Below, in pieces: positions 52,939-64,000 of a stretch of DNA of 64,000 nucleotides; the first letter of the stretch is position 1, and each line of letters starts with the position of its first letter. Source of the stretch: Rhizoctonia solani (Eukaryota > Basidiomycota > Agaricomycetes > Cantharellales > Ceratobasidiaceae). A program made the translations under genes and the position numbers. The notes under the pieces were generated by a model. It had not been told where the DNA came from, searched no databases, and saw only the letters and a list, made by a program, of their open reading frames with translations. Location of the stretch: assembly GCF_016906535.1 (NCBI RefSeq), contig NC_057385.1, forward strand, positions 930,001 to 994,000, read 5' to 3'.

Positions 52939-54767
52939 TCAAATCCGCATATTCGCCGTGCTCAGCCCGCGGCGAAGCCACATGGATGGTGTGTTCAGAT
53001 CTAGGGCACATTCCTCCGGGCCTTGTTTCTTCCCAAACTGGCCTTTGGACTGGAAAATTGCTTGGTCCTAAGACAGAGTGAATCATCGGACGTGTAAGAG
53101 CTCAGTAAAAGGGGGAGACGTACAAGACCGAGAGTAACCTTGATCGAATGGGGAGGGGCTTCGTATCTTTCCAGCTCTTCCCCGGAGCCGGTTATCAGGC
53201 GACCGATATTGCGACTTGCGATTTCGGCCTTGAGAGAGAGAGCGCGCTATCATTAGTTCGGGCGTCACTATGTGGAGTTATTTTTACTTACTTGTGTCCA
53301 GGCTGTGTGCCCTGCATTGAGAGCTCCAAATGCGTCTGCTGCATCGCCTATGACGAATATATGCGGTAGAGGTGATTGGGCGGAGGTGGAGCCAGAGCCG
53401 GGTCCGAGTTGTAAGCTTCGCAGCACGCTGACGAGCCCTGTGCGAGGATCAACAGAAGAAGAAGAGACGTTGCTTAACAAGGACGTATTGGGCCGTTGTC
53501 CCGTACACATTAGCTGAAACGGGGTTAAATGACCAATATAGGGGATAATAATAATTAGTGCTGCGTACCACAAGTTCAGCTCCAATCCGTCTTCCATCCA
53601 CAGTCTTGAGCGTTCGTTTCCCGTCATGGTCTTCCGCCGAGTTCAGATCAACACGGGACGAAAGTAAAACCGAAACACCAAGTTCCTTGAGCCCTTCCAT
53701 CGCTATCACAGGAATACAAATCAGTACATTTGCTCGCAGCGAGCTTCAGACAAGGGTACGGACCGGCATTATGCATCCAGACATTGAACCGGGGAAGCAA
53801 TTGGGCTCCCGAATGAACAAGGGTAATGTTTTTACGCGGATAGAGTGATGCCGCGTCTGAAGCAAACTCTAAAAAAACGCACAACTTGAGGATAAAAGAC
53901 AAACTTAGATTAAGTTATTGATTCGCACTTACGAACTCCTAGTGCGCCTCCTCCTATGACCAACACACTGTTGGCTTCTTTAAGCCTAGCTTGAGCTGCA
54001 CAGAGCCAATTCGTGCCTTCAGGTTTATTGCCGTGTCGATTTGATTTAGGTAGATCTGACTCGGGCTGTACAGTAGGTTAGTCTCTATTCCGTTTAATCC
54101 CGGATTCGCAAATGTAACTCACCTGTCCATGAATAGGCACCGGGTCGGCCCATACGTTTATCGGCGATGGAAGATGCGACCCGAGCGCATACACCATATA
54201 GTCAAAATCAACGCTCTGCTCCCCAGCGCTTGAAGTAGGAATGGGAGAGTAGTACACTTTGTGAGCGTCAATGCGTGTTACGTGTGCGTGGATAAGTTGG
54301 TGCCCGGATGAACGAGGCTCATCGAGACGACGGGCTTCAAGGTTCAGGATTTTGAAGATGTTGGTGTAGGGAATGACTGCGAGTAAGTTAGCGAAAGAAG
54401 ATGCCACCGCGGTCTTGGCCTACAGGCTTTGTATTCATGGCCCTCGATGACAGCCATTCGAGGGAAAGCATATAGGTCTAATAAAAGATTAATATCAAAT
54501 TCTGCCATTGGGTTTGCTACTGACGATTGAAATGCCTGGAAGGCAGTCAGTAACTTAAACAAGATCCCGATATTAATTGCTCACGTATTCCTGTCAATAA
54601 CTATTATTTTCCAATCAGCAGGTAAAACCTGCAATAGTATCTGCACCGCTCGATGACCTGAATCGAATTATCAGATCATTTGATCAAATCTGGCATTGCG
54701 ATATCACCAGACCCGCATAAGAGGCTCCAAGCACTACCACTGTCCGCGTTGTTGCCTTGAGAGTCAT
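52939..54767 (-). CDS. FAD-dependent AIF2/AMID-like oxidoreductase
   Basis: The start MTLKATTRTVVVLGASYAGH gives a dinucleotide-binding fold slightly modified from GxGxxG. It continues VLPADWKIIVIDRN, YAFPRMAVIEGHEYKA and YMVYALGSHLPSPI. The second binding motif is SVLVIGGGALGVQFASDAA, then LVHSGAQLLPRFN. LMCTGQRPNTSLL and IFVIGDAADAFGALNAGHTAW form the FAD-binding C-terminal motif, and the last exon reads FQSKGQFGKKQGPEE to the stop at 52941..52939. The frames connect without indels. Family members are NAD(P)H-quinone reductases at membranes (AIFM2/FSP1, yeast Aif1). Its position beside the kynurenine genes may be chance. Confidence 0.88.
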
Positions 54768-55037
54768 GGTTATTGTTGAGCGAAGAATTTTAGTTCTCGC
54801 CAACGTATTCCGAAGCGCTTTATATCCCGGCAGAGGAGTACAGCGTGGAGCGTATTGGTTCTGAGAAGATCTTATCTGATACGTACCACACGATAATCAG
54901 ATAATCACACGTTCAAATTATTTTTCGTATTTTTGTGGGTCGGAAATTCGGACGGGCGCATACAGGCAGCCGTTTTACCAGAGAATTCCGATCGTTCTGG
55001 TGATAGTCTAAGTCTACAAATATACAAGATAGCACAT

Positions 55038-56891
55038 CTACAAATCCAGCAAGTATTTAGCTAAGAAAGCAAGGAAAAGAACCAATAAAGCAATTATGAA
55101 AATCCCAATTCGAGTCACCATTTCAGCCTGTTCCCGGGCCTTCCGCTGCGCAGTCGCATAGCTGATATCCGGTCGGAAGGTCACCATGGTATATAGGGAT
55201 ATCCACCCCCTTGCGGCGCCTACAGGAAAGGTTGTCTGGGCCAAGGCCGGAATCAAGCCCTGCCATGGCACAGACGGCGTAAAACCAGCCAAGACCCCAT
55301 CAATCCATTTTCGAAGCCGATAGATCGGTGTAGTGACCGAGTGCCTCATTTCGACACTGAACCCAGTCAGAGGTCAGGTCAATTTGGCCAACGCCACATC
55401 AAAAAGCGAATGTTACTTACTAGTTGCCCATCGCAAGGTCGCATATGGCGACCAAATCTTGGTGTCTGTGCTCGGAATAGTATGCGAGTGCCTGTGAAAG
55501 TTGTTTATCTTCGCTTGGCGCTTCCGTCGCCGATACAGTCGAAGATACCCCGAAAGATAACAGTGTATTCATAAGAACGCGGACATCCTCTAGGCCGCAA
55601 TTAAGCCCTTGCCCATAGAATGGTGTCATGGCATGGGCAGCGTCTCCAATGATAATCGCTCTGTCCTTGTAATGGTAAGGGTTTGCCTGTTTGAAGCACT
55701 AGGATCAATCCCCGGGGAACAGTCGGCCCAGTCGCTTGTACTTACTTTGACGCATATAAGAGAGTTACGGGGGTTCCTTTCGAAGCTGGCTACGAGGCGA
55801 TCGCGCCCGATGTGAGCCAGGGCATCTCTAAAATGAACCTCAAACCATGCAACAAATTTATCGGTTGTATCCAGCGTATCGAGATCTTTTGTGGGCGCAA
55901 ACAGGGTGCATGTGAAACTTCGATCCTGAGGCCAGTATTCAGTAAGGAGCGCGATGAACTACAAGGTCCCTTCCTCACTTTGTTGGGTAATGCAATCAAC
56001 ATGAACGAATGCCGAGGCCATATGTGAAGATGGTTGGGGTCCAAGAGAAACGTAGGTTTACCGTTAGTCCCACGACCAGGAGGTATTGATAATTCAATAT
56101 AATCATGCGGGAGATACTCCTGTTGATAATCCATTCTATGCGTTGTAACTTTCAGTTAGAGTTATCACGCGACCTGAAATTCACTTACCTGACTACCCGC
56201 ATCATTTGTCGACGCACGTTCGAGTAGCTCCCGTCTGCACCAATGCAAAGGTCAAACTGAACATCGAAGGGATTTTTGCCGGCAGAAAAAGTGGCAATCC
56301 GTGAGTTGAAGTCTACCGTCGAGAGCTTGGTTCGGAAATGAAGACGGATATTTTGATAGCTGGAAAGTTCATCCAAGAGTCCTATGTTCAAGAGCCCGCG
56401 GTCGATAGAATTGATGGCCTAAATAGCGACTTGATTAATGTCCCAGCTGGGAGCCCGCGTGCGTCAAAATGACTTACCTGGCCATCACGATCATATAGTT
56501 GACTATGACACTGGCCAAGATTGTCATGGATCATGCGCCCATGCATAGGAATCACATTTTTCATAAATCGCTCGGCAATGGCGGGGTCGACTACGCATAA
56601 GGCAGAGATGCCGCGTGATGAAATGGCGAGATTTATTGATCGCAAAGAGAGGTTGGCCTTGGCCTCTAGTTCTCGCATATCTACCGGCGTGCATATAGCG
56701 GAATGTGTGGTGAGCCACCATGTTCGTTATCGAAAAGGGCAATGGAATGTAGACTTACCCGGCCGAGCCTCAAAGACTTCGACTTCCCACCCTTGTTTTG
56801 CGAATGAGAGCGCCGACAAACATCCCACAGGACCCGCCCCCACCACCACTACCTTGCGAGCCCGCAAAAATTCTCCCTGCTTATCGGCCAT
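55038..56891 (-). CDS. BNA4: Kynurenine 3-monooxygenase
   Basis: KMO hydroxylates L-kynurenine to 3-hydroxykynurenine using NADPH and FAD at the outer mitochondrial membrane. The start [20 protein letters not shown] holds GAGPVG of the FAD fold. [20 protein letters not shown] is the family signature, followed by [19 protein letters not shown] (DG motif) and [20 protein letters not shown] (GD motif). [19 protein letters not shown] and a C-terminal membrane anchor ([20 protein letters not shown]) complete it. About seven introns fit in phase with no indels. It is divergent from kynureninase across 335 bases and acts on that enzyme's substrate. Confidence 0.95.
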
Positions 56892-57226
56892 GGACAGAAT
56901 CAAGTTGTGAGTAAGGTAAAAGAGTGATGACTGAGCAGACTGAGCAGGCCAGAGCAAACATCAAGCAACAAGCTCAAACTCCCGCTGGTAAAAATCCAAA
57001 ATTTGAAATGTGGTGGGGACGATCAGGACAGACTAGTACGGTGGCTGTGTACCCACGGTCCGATCGGCCGATTGTCGTGCCGGTCACTACTTTTTGGAGG
57101 TCAGATTGCAAACAGCAAGTGTCCGGAAATGCATTTTGCGATTCAAGATCCTTCCGAGAGATGGTTAAATGAGTTTTTGGGGGCCCTTTAGTTGTTTTCG
57201 TGACTCAAATCGCCCTCGACATAAGC
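56892..57226. promoter_or_regulatory. Shared divergent promoter of the KMO and kynureninase genes
   Basis: The region between the two start codons is 335 bases long. It includes CGATCGGCCGATTG near 57060, a partly palindromic stretch. Two consecutive pathway enzymes facing away from one short promoter is a classic arrangement for co-regulation. Confidence 0.55.
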
Positions 57227-58893
57227 ATGACTGATATTGCCACCGCTGAATACGCCCAGCAGCTTGATGCTCAAGATCCCATTTGTCGGTTCCGCGACGA
57301 ATTCCGCCTGCCAACTAACAAGGGAATCAAGGCAGACCTAGTTCCTGCAGAGCTTGGTAAATATTGTGTATACAGGCGCTGGGACACCACTCATATGATT
57401 ATGTTTCAGCGGATTCGCCATGCCGATATTTTGTTGGTAACTCACTAGGTCCCTTGCCAAAGCGATCTCAGAAATTCTTGGACGAGGAAATCGAAGTTTG
57501 GGCGATGACGTAGGTGTTGCCTTGAGTTGAACGCACAAAACTAATGCTGCTTCAAGAGGAGTGGAGGGTCATTTTAGACACCGCCATGGCAGGAACTGGA
57601 AAGATATGACATATAAAGCTGGCAGAGCCCTTGCCATGTTGACCGGTATGCCACCCCAATGCTTCTACATGGAGCCATAAACTAAGTATTGGTTTGCAGG
57701 TGCCAAGGAATCGGAAGTCATAACTATGGGGACCCTTACAGCAAACCTGCACCTTATGATTTCGACATTCTACAAGCCTGTGGGTAACCGGTACAAGATA
57801 CTCTGCGAAGCCAAAGCATTTCCTTCGGACCAAGTAAGTTATGTCAATAGCCACATTTACATAAACCAATCTTTTTCTAGTATGCCTTTGCCTCTCAAAC
57901 CCGCGCTCACGGCTATGATCCCAAAGATGCCGTGATTGAACTTACGCCTCGTGAAGGCGAAGTTTATCTTCGTGAAGAAGACATACTTGCTGCAATTCAA
58001 AAAGACGGGTCGAGTATTGCATTGGTACTATTCTCGGGTATTCAATATTATACCGGCCAATGGTTCCCTATGGAGAAGGTTACCAAGGCCGCACATGATA
58101 TTGTACGTATGTTATATCTGATACGAATCTTTACTGTTCTCATTTCACTTCATTTTATACAGGGAGCCATATGCGGATGGGACCTTGCACATGCAATCGG
58201 AAACGTCCCGATGAAGCTACACGACTGGGGCGCCGACTTTGCAGTTTGGTGCACATACAAGTACTTGAACTCAGGACCTGGGGGAATCGCGGGCTTGTTT
58301 CTCCATGACAAATGGACAGAGAAGCTCCAAACCAGGTGGGTACAATCATCACCCAAGTCTGGAAATTACCTGATTTTCTATTTGTAAGTTACGCGGGTTG
58401 GTACGGCCATAATAACGAAACAAGATTCCAGATGGGCCCCGTGTTCGACCCCATTCCTGGCGCCCATGGATTCCAACAATCAAACCCATCCGCTCTTAAT
58501 TTGGCTACCCTTCTTGGTAGTCTTGAGCTATTTGAGGAAGCTGGCGGAATTGATGCATTACGCGAAAAAGCTGTAAAGATCACCGGATATCTGGAGTCTT
58601 TACTCAAACGTTCATCTTTCTACCGAGACCACTTAGATAATGATCCCAAATCCCCTGTTCACTTTACGATCCTCACGCCCACTGATCCCCAACACAGGGG
58701 TACTCAACTCTCTTTGGCATTGAGGCCGCTTGGAATCATGCCCAAGGTATTCGAAGAAATGCAGCGCCGAGGTGTGATCGGAGATGAGCGCCAGCCTGAT
58801 GTGATTAGGCTGGCGCCGGTGCCACTCTATGTTAGCTATGAAGATTGCCTCCAGGCAACTTTAATTCTCGAGGATGCTTTAAAAGCTGCATAG
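57227..58893 (+). CDS. BNA5: Kynureninase
   Basis: A PLP enzyme that cleaves 3-hydroxykynurenine (or kynurenine) to 3-hydroxyanthranilate (or anthranilate) and alanine. Exons: 57227..57356, 57410..57509, 57557..57645, 57700..57833, 57881..58102, 58163..58335 and 58389..58893, about 450 residues with all phases matching. Family blocks are [74 protein letters not shown] and [33 protein letters not shown] carries the PLP-binding Lys, and [20 protein letters not shown] follows. The protein is complete and should be functional. Confidence 0.96.
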
Positions 58894-58934
58894 TTTTATG
58901 TATATTACTTTCTGATGAAGTCCTACATGATATA

Positions 58935-59847
58935 TTATGAATATACTGCCCGTTTTGCTACCGTCTCGCGGATAAACTGAGCTACCATTGAAGGATACTC
59001 ATCATCTCCAAGCATCTCATTGTGGTCTAACTTCAGGCGTTCCCAGTCCGCTTCAATGTATTGGTGTGCCGATTTGTCGTCGTAGAGCTCCCAGAGGTGA
59101 TCCCACATTTCCTCAGCCTGTTGTTCATTGACTAATCGATCCCCCTTGGAATGCACCACGAGCCAATAAATCGGGCATCCCCCCCGAGCCTTGTAGTGCG
59201 CTGGAGAGACATCCTTATACGATGAAAGCTTCCCAAAGGCATTTTCAATGAAGTCGGAATACTGGGGAAACTTGGTTAGGAGAAGGTCAATGTCGTATAT
59301 GCCCTCTGATATAAATACTCCTTTGACACTAGTGATCAGTGAAGAGGGGGTCGGGATGCTGTAAAGCTCAGACTCTGTGTCGAGGATGATGGATGCGATA
59401 ATATGCGCGCCACAAGAGTGGCCAACCAGATAAATGTTGTCCAAGACCGATTGAGGAATACCAAGCTGAGACGATCCATGTTCTTGAATAAAGATTAGTG
59501 CGTCGAGAACGTCTAGGGTATGCCTAGGATGGCGTACAGCAAGACCGTCGGCCTCCTTTCGTGGTGATAACCGATAGTTTACGGCCACAACAGGACAATT
59601 CGATTTCTCCACTATCTTCAAGGCAAGGGCCTTGTAATCGGCCTTGTCTTCGCTGAGATATGATCTTCAGTCGTCAAATAGTCAGATCATACATCATAAA
59701 GGCTCACCTTCTCCATGCTCCGCCGTGTATCCATACAACAGTTACTGGTCCAAGCGCGACGTCGGCTGGTGGGAGGTATACGTCCAGCTTCTGAGCCGGA
59801 TGATCTTTCCCATACTCCACATCTTCAAGGATCTTGACTTCAGTCAT
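58935..59847 (-). CDS. BNA7: Kynurenine formamidase (alpha/beta hydrolase)
   Basis: This enzyme hydrolyses N-formylkynurenine to kynurenine and formate. The start MTEVKILEDVEYGKDHPAQK leads to VTVVWIHGGAWRR, the HGGxW oxyanion-hole motif. NCPVVAVNYRLSPRKEAD and IYLVGHSCGAHIIASIIL follow, the latter with the Ser nucleophile; YWLVVHSKGDRLVNEQQ and LDHNEML contribute the likely Asp and His. One intron splits the gene after HGGAWRR. An earlier in-frame ATG at 59946 would add MLFWYWAWLTCWFILTLA, a hydrophobic leader; enzymes of this family are normally cytosolic, so the shorter form is preferred. It supplies the substrate of KMO. Confidence 0.85.
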
Positions 59848-60331
59848 ATTGAATTTGTTCGTGAGCAATGGATTTAGGATTAACTGATCGTCTGCCAAAG
59901 TGAGGATAAACCAGCAAGTGAGCCAGGCCCAATACCAAAATAACATCGGCCGTGAGAAGGATAAGGTCACGTGGATGTTCTTTGAATTCTCGTAGTTGTG
60001 TATATGTGGTCATACCGCAGCACCAATTCCGGCAGTGCCAAAAGTTGAACAACGTACGAACAGGTAATAATGGCACTGGTGGAGCCGGCAAGCGCAGTAG
60101 TTTGAGGATTACGGACCAATGACAAGAATGAAGGAACTTGGCTAGTACCGGGTGACACCGCATATGACGTTTTGTCAGGGGCCAGTTATGGAAGCAGTAC
60201 ATCGATGACGTTACGTGGACTGTGGAATGAGACACTATATAAACGGCGGCCGCCCTGTTCTGGACTCTCACTTCCGACCTTATCTCTCACGCAACCAACC
60301 TCTGACCACTTATTAGTTTTTACTCCCTACA
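59848..60331. promoter_or_regulatory. Divergent region between the formamidase and PMP3 genes
   Basis: The region contains a possible upstream start of the formamidase and the PMP3 promoter. A TATA-like cactatataaa lies near 60232, about 100 bases before the PMP3 start. Confidence 0.5.
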
Positions 60332-60670
60332 ATGGCCGTATGTAGTTCTACGCCTAGCATTCCATATGATCGCTGATGGTTGTTCCCTGTAGTTTACCGC
60401 TAGCGACATCTTGAAGATCATTCTTGCTATCATCCTCCCACCTCTGGGTGTCTTTTTTGAGCGAGGATGCGGTGCTGATCTATTGATCAATATCTTGCTC
60501 ACAATCCTTGGTTACATGTGCGTGCCTTGCTCACGAGTTGTCTCGCACGATACTGATGCTTTATTCCTCTAGTCCCGGCATCATTCACGGTATGCTCAAA
60601 TCGAGTCAAGTTGTCTGGGCTCAGCTAACCTCTTGTCTATACAGCACTCTACATCATTCTCAAGTACTAA
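60332..60670 (+). CDS. PMP3: PMP3 plasma-membrane proteolipid
   Basis: Exons: 60332..60337, 60393..60517, 60573..60589 and 60645..60670, giving 57 residues. The protein has two membrane segments: MAFTASDILKIILAIILPPL, GVFFERGCGADLLINILLTI, and IPGIIHALYIILKY. This is the UPF0057/PMP3 family, which affects membrane potential and salt tolerance. The gene shows two tiny coding exons (6 and 17 bases), so automatic prediction could easily miss it. Confidence 0.95.
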
Positions 60671-60901
60671 GCATGCTTTTGTGCTGTGCTCTGAGTGTGA
60701 TGGACTTCAATCTTTCAGTTATGCCTAATGTCACCGATACCCCACTTTGTACCTTTTGTAGCCAAGTAATTTGACGTCATGACTCGCCCAATTGCTGTGT
60801 ATGTAAGCCCCTTGACGGCAACAGCCACCGCTCTTCCCGGTGGTATAAGCCTACGTGTGTGAGACGCCTGTCACCAACTTGACTGCGACCCTAAGAAAAC
60901 C

Positions 60902-62093
60902 ATGGTCCAAACCATATTGATCGCACGCCATGGTAGGCAGAAAAATCTACGTATATTCGAAGGACTAAACGTTTTTAGGATTTCGACTGAGTTGGGTTAC
61001 CAGCAACTGGTTAGCTTTTCAAACGCTTAGTGAAGATATCACTATGGTTTTATTATTCGATCACATTTCTTAGGACCAGCCCTACGAGCACCAAGAAGGA
61101 CCCACCACTGGCTGCCTACGGGGTTGTAAGCCGCATCTTGTTAATGTATGAATCGATAATAATCTCCTGTTGGGTATACATACGCATAGGCGCAGGGTAA
61201 GTTCCCACGCTGGTATTGGGTGGCCCAAATCTAACTTCTGCCTAGCGGCTGATCTAGCGAAGTATATAAAAAGTCTTCCAGAAGAGCAAAGACCTTCTTT
61301 ATTATTTAGCTCTCCTTATTGTAAGCCTCCCGCTACCCCCCTCCCCACACCTCAAACTCAAATAACTTATGAGAAGATCGGTGTTTGCAAACTTCGAACC
61401 CCTCCTCTGAAATCCTCGACCTCCCTATCTATGTCGAACATGGTAGCACCCAGATATTAGCTGCGTTTCTAAGTTGAGCTGATAGATGGCCCTAGGTCTC
61501 AGCGAATGGTACAGTCCGGTTATCCCTGGAACAGGTAAGCTACAATTTAAGTCAGCTACCTAGAATGATCTTCAACCATTCGCGAATGGTCAGGATTACA
61601 TCCCCGACCCCACGATGCCACTACCTTGAAGCAATATTTCCCATCAATTGATGCTTCATGGGAAAGCATTTACTATCCCGATCGACATGGAGAAACCGTC
61701 AAGGGTGTACATGACCGCTGCGCCGAGTTTCTTGACGCCCTTGTCGCTCGGATTGAACAGCATCCTACTCTTAGCAAACACAAGAGTATATTACTCGTAT
61801 CCCACGCCGCTACTTGTGCCGCACTCGTCCGCCACCTTGTGAATGACCGCGAACTTCCGATCCGAGTGGGAACTTGCACACTTTCGATCCTAGAGCGAAA
61901 CAATAATTCTAGCGATGGGCCCAAGTGGATTCCTCAAGGAACCCTTGCTGGGGCAGACTTTTTACCGGGGGGTGTAGAGAGGGACTGGGGGTTCGAAGAC
62001 GCTATCATCAAGCATGGTGAGGTTATTGGGGATCCAGGAGTGGTTCAGAAAGAAGATCCAGGTTTTTCTGGCCTTGTTCCCGATAAAGCGTGA
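60902..62093 (+). CDS. Histidine-phosphatase (phosphoglycerate mutase-like) family protein
   Basis: The start MVQTILIARHGFRLSWVTSN carries the RHG motif with the catalytic His. It continues DPPLAAYG, AADLAKYIKSLPEEQRPSLL, FSSPYYRCLQTSNPSSEILD, IYVEHGLSEWYSP, PDRHGETVKGVHDRCAEFLD and ILLVSHAATCAALVRHLV, where SHAAT holds the second catalytic His. The tail is hydrophilic and Gly-rich. Introns fit in phase with no indel. The layout resembles the fungal proteins annotated as TFIIIC tau55 (Tfc7)-like phosphatases; the substrate is unknown. Confidence 0.9.
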
Positions 62094-62633
62094 GTTGATT
62101 CTCCGTCTAGCAATGATCGCATTCAATTAACGGTACATCTAGTAGATTGTAGATCAATAAATTACTAGGCTGGGTTTGTCTAATCGATACTCCGCAAGGA
62201 AGGCGATGGGTTTGAGGAATTTTGTTAACTTTGTAATTGGATGAATATTATTCTTCTTATTTTAATCTCAAATAGCATGCAGCTATTTTGAGCCAACAAG
62301 TGCTTCAGACCCGCCCGATCGTGTGGTCTTGTACACACCAGTGGGAAGTCTGTAAGTATTATAATCGCAGGGGGTTGGATTCCTATAATCGCACGTAGCC
62401 ATCCGCATATAAACATAGATGATATATAAAGAGAATTCACCCCGGATCCAGCCATGAGCATTCCTTAGTCTATAACATGTTGTATTGATTTATGTACGGA
62501 TCACTTTGGCAGCGGAACAAAAAGCATCCGCCGAGCTGGTTGAGCAGAGAGCAACTCCCTCTTTCCCTTGACCAACATCATTGAACACGATATATCCACG
62601 CGGCTTCATTTGCTCGCAAAGGTTTCTACAAGC
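62094..62633. other. Intergenic stretch
   Basis: An AT-rich gap of 540 bases between two same-strand genes. No supported gene. Confidence 0.4.
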
Positions 62634-63656
62634 ATGCCAGCTGCCAAGAAGAGTGAGATCTCGTCAATAATATTGGATGTATGCGCTGTTGAACCACTTT
62701 GCTAGCCACAAAACGCACCAGAGGCAAAAATACAACCAGAGCAAACGCAAGATCATCAAAATTGAAGACAAGGCCTTCAGAAGATCAATATGATTGTACT
62801 GATCAGGCTGGGTCGGAAGAAGAGGTTTCCGCCAGTAGCGACATGTTTGTTTCATCCGTGTTCGCAATGAACAGAGCTAACTAGTTGGTAAAGGAATGAA
62901 GGGGATCTAGAACTATTTCGTGCGGCATTCGCATGTGAGAGTGTCCATCTTTCCCTTGCACTAGGTCGTAATGTGAATTATAGCGGTCAAATCGAAAAAC
63001 ACTAAGAAGAAAAATGACGAGTTTCTAAAGAAAAATCAAGCACTTGTCGACGAGGCTCGCAAGCAGGCCGAGGCTATGGAACTTGCCGGTTTAGCTCATA
63101 TGTAGGATATCCATGAACGTTGGATGAATGCCACTAATTATCTTTGTCCAACACTCCAGCGAGCAATTGATGCGGGGATTTGAGACTATTTCCCAACCTT
63201 CTGCAAACGATGACATCTCGAAATTCGCGGATCTCGTTGGAAATCGTTCAGTGAGTATGAATATTTATTTCTCCTCGGACATGGTTGTCCTTATTCTCCA
63301 ACAGGCCTTCAGCCGAGAGTTGTTCGAAACAAGCAAACTCTCACTTGAAGAGCTGAAAGTTGACTACGAGAAAGTATTTCGAGATGCGGAAGACGAAGGC
63401 AAGTTGCGGTGCCATTTTCGGGCATCCCAGTCTTGAGCTTTGTTATTTTCCCGTGCAGTCCAAAAGCGCGCCAAGCGCCGCGAAAAGCTCCGACGCCAAA
63501 CAGTTCGCCACGGGTACCAAATTTTGGAGCAAGGTATAGAAGAGCAAAAGGTTCGTTGGATGGAACCTCGTTTTACGTGGCTGACGGTAACGTGTCCAGC
63601 TGATTACCGACGCTGCGAACTTCATCAAGAACTTCCAAAGACTCATGAGTATTTGA
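62634..63656 (+). CDS. Unrecognised nuclear-looking coiled-coil protein
   Basis: No family recognised. The start MPAAKKTTKRTRGKNTTRAN is basic. The next part is acidic (AGSEEEVSASSDMF). A Lys-rich helical segment follows, VKSKNTKKKNDEFLKKNQAL and VDEARKQAEAMELAGLAH, then SEQLMRGFETISQPSANDD, SRELFETSKLSLEELKVDYE and VQKRAKRREKLRRQTVRHG. The end is LITDAANFIKNFQRLMSI. Introns near 63108-63162, 63251-63304, 63399-63458 (GC...AG) and 63555-63599 keep one frame. The junction between 62858 and 62985 is unresolved. The heptad-like helices suggest a coiled-coil subunit of a nuclear complex. Confidence 0.55.
63399..63458 (+). other. GC...AG intron in the coiled-coil gene
   Basis: DYEKVFRDAEDE is followed by the donor GCAAGT, and the acceptor CCGTGCAG restores the frame into VQKRAKRREK. 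A GT donor does not fit here. Confidence 0.65.
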
Positions 63657-64000
63657 TCGAGGTGCTTTCTGGTCCTTCTCGTTTACGTGATTATAGATAT
63701 AGTTCGTAAAGTGACAGAAACCTTTTTTTCGTTTTTTTTTTCGTTTTTCCTTTAGCGTCTGATGTATATGTACCGCTGAATTCAACCAAGTAAAACCCCA
63801 AGAGAAAAACTTGATGCAATATAAAACCTTCGTGAAACCCAGTAACTATCGGATTCGCTCGCACAATCTTCAAATTCGCGTTCAGCGGATGATACTACAC
63901 TACTAAGGACTCAATTTGTTTATACTACGAAGTTAAGTGACGTACTTAGGAATTTCGCTTGTGAGAATCTTGTGACCTATTGCCGACGGGTCTGGTGGGG
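63657..64000. other. Right edge, no supported gene
   Basis: It contains the 3' end of the coiled-coil gene, with T-runs at 63720-63750. A minus-strand gene may begin beyond the window; nothing can be supported here. Confidence 0.4.

Overview
The window is nuclear DNA of a filamentous fungus, almost certainly a basidiomycete of the Agaricomycetes. Genes sit close together on both strands. They carry many introns of about 45-65 bases with GT...AG borders (two are GC...AG), some exons are only 3-17 bases long, and families typical of mushroom-forming fungi are present (a DUF6593-like protein, small BTB proteins, an NPS2-type siderophore synthetase). A Rhizoctonia-like (Cantharellales) host is a guess from the BTB and DUF6593 content and is not proven. 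All gene models were read by eye; exon borders come from splice signals and reading phase.

Layout. 0-8.3 kb is housekeeping: the 5' part of SAR1 (-), UFD1 (+), the DNA glycosylase OGG1 (+), an unrecognised basic protein (+), a mitochondrial dehydrogenase kinase (+) and the splicing factor SLT11 (-). 8.5-13.2 kb has two BTB paralogues on either side of a secreted serine carboxypeptidase (-). 13.3-18.9 kb has aprataxin/HNT3 (-) divergent from ribosomal protein S21 (+), an unassigned kilobase, a C2H2 zinc-finger protein (+) and a DUF6593-like protein (-). 19.4-42.7 kb is a siderophore region: an A-T-C-T-C-T-C peptide synthetase (-), an enoyl-CoA hydratase (-), an ABCC transporter (+), two tandem NAA50-like acetyltransferases (+), a SidF/IucB-type hydroxyornithine acyltransferase (-) and an MFS siderophore permease (+). 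43.8-51.4 kb has an AT-hook protein (-), an OS-9/YOS9 ER lectin (+) and a HAL4-like protein kinase (-). 52.9-59.9 kb has an AIF2-like flavoprotein (-) and then kynurenine 3-monooxygenase (-), kynureninase (+) and kynurenine formamidase (-). 60.3-63.7 kb has PMP3 (+), a histidine-phosphatase protein (+) and an unknown coiled-coil protein (+).

How the genes fit together. In the siderophore region the acyltransferase would acylate N5-hydroxyornithine, the single-adenylation synthetase would join the units, and the two transporters would move the product. The ornithine N5-monooxygenase needed for the first step is not in the window. The three kynurenine genes encode the consecutive steps from N-formylkynurenine to 3-hydroxyanthranilate.

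Caution. About half of the genes have reading frames that only make sense if the frame shifts by one base, nearly always as if one base were missing, often at a short homopolymer. The load is heaviest in the synthetase and the ABC transporter. Long-read consensus errors are the simplest explanation; real decay of these genes is the alternative.
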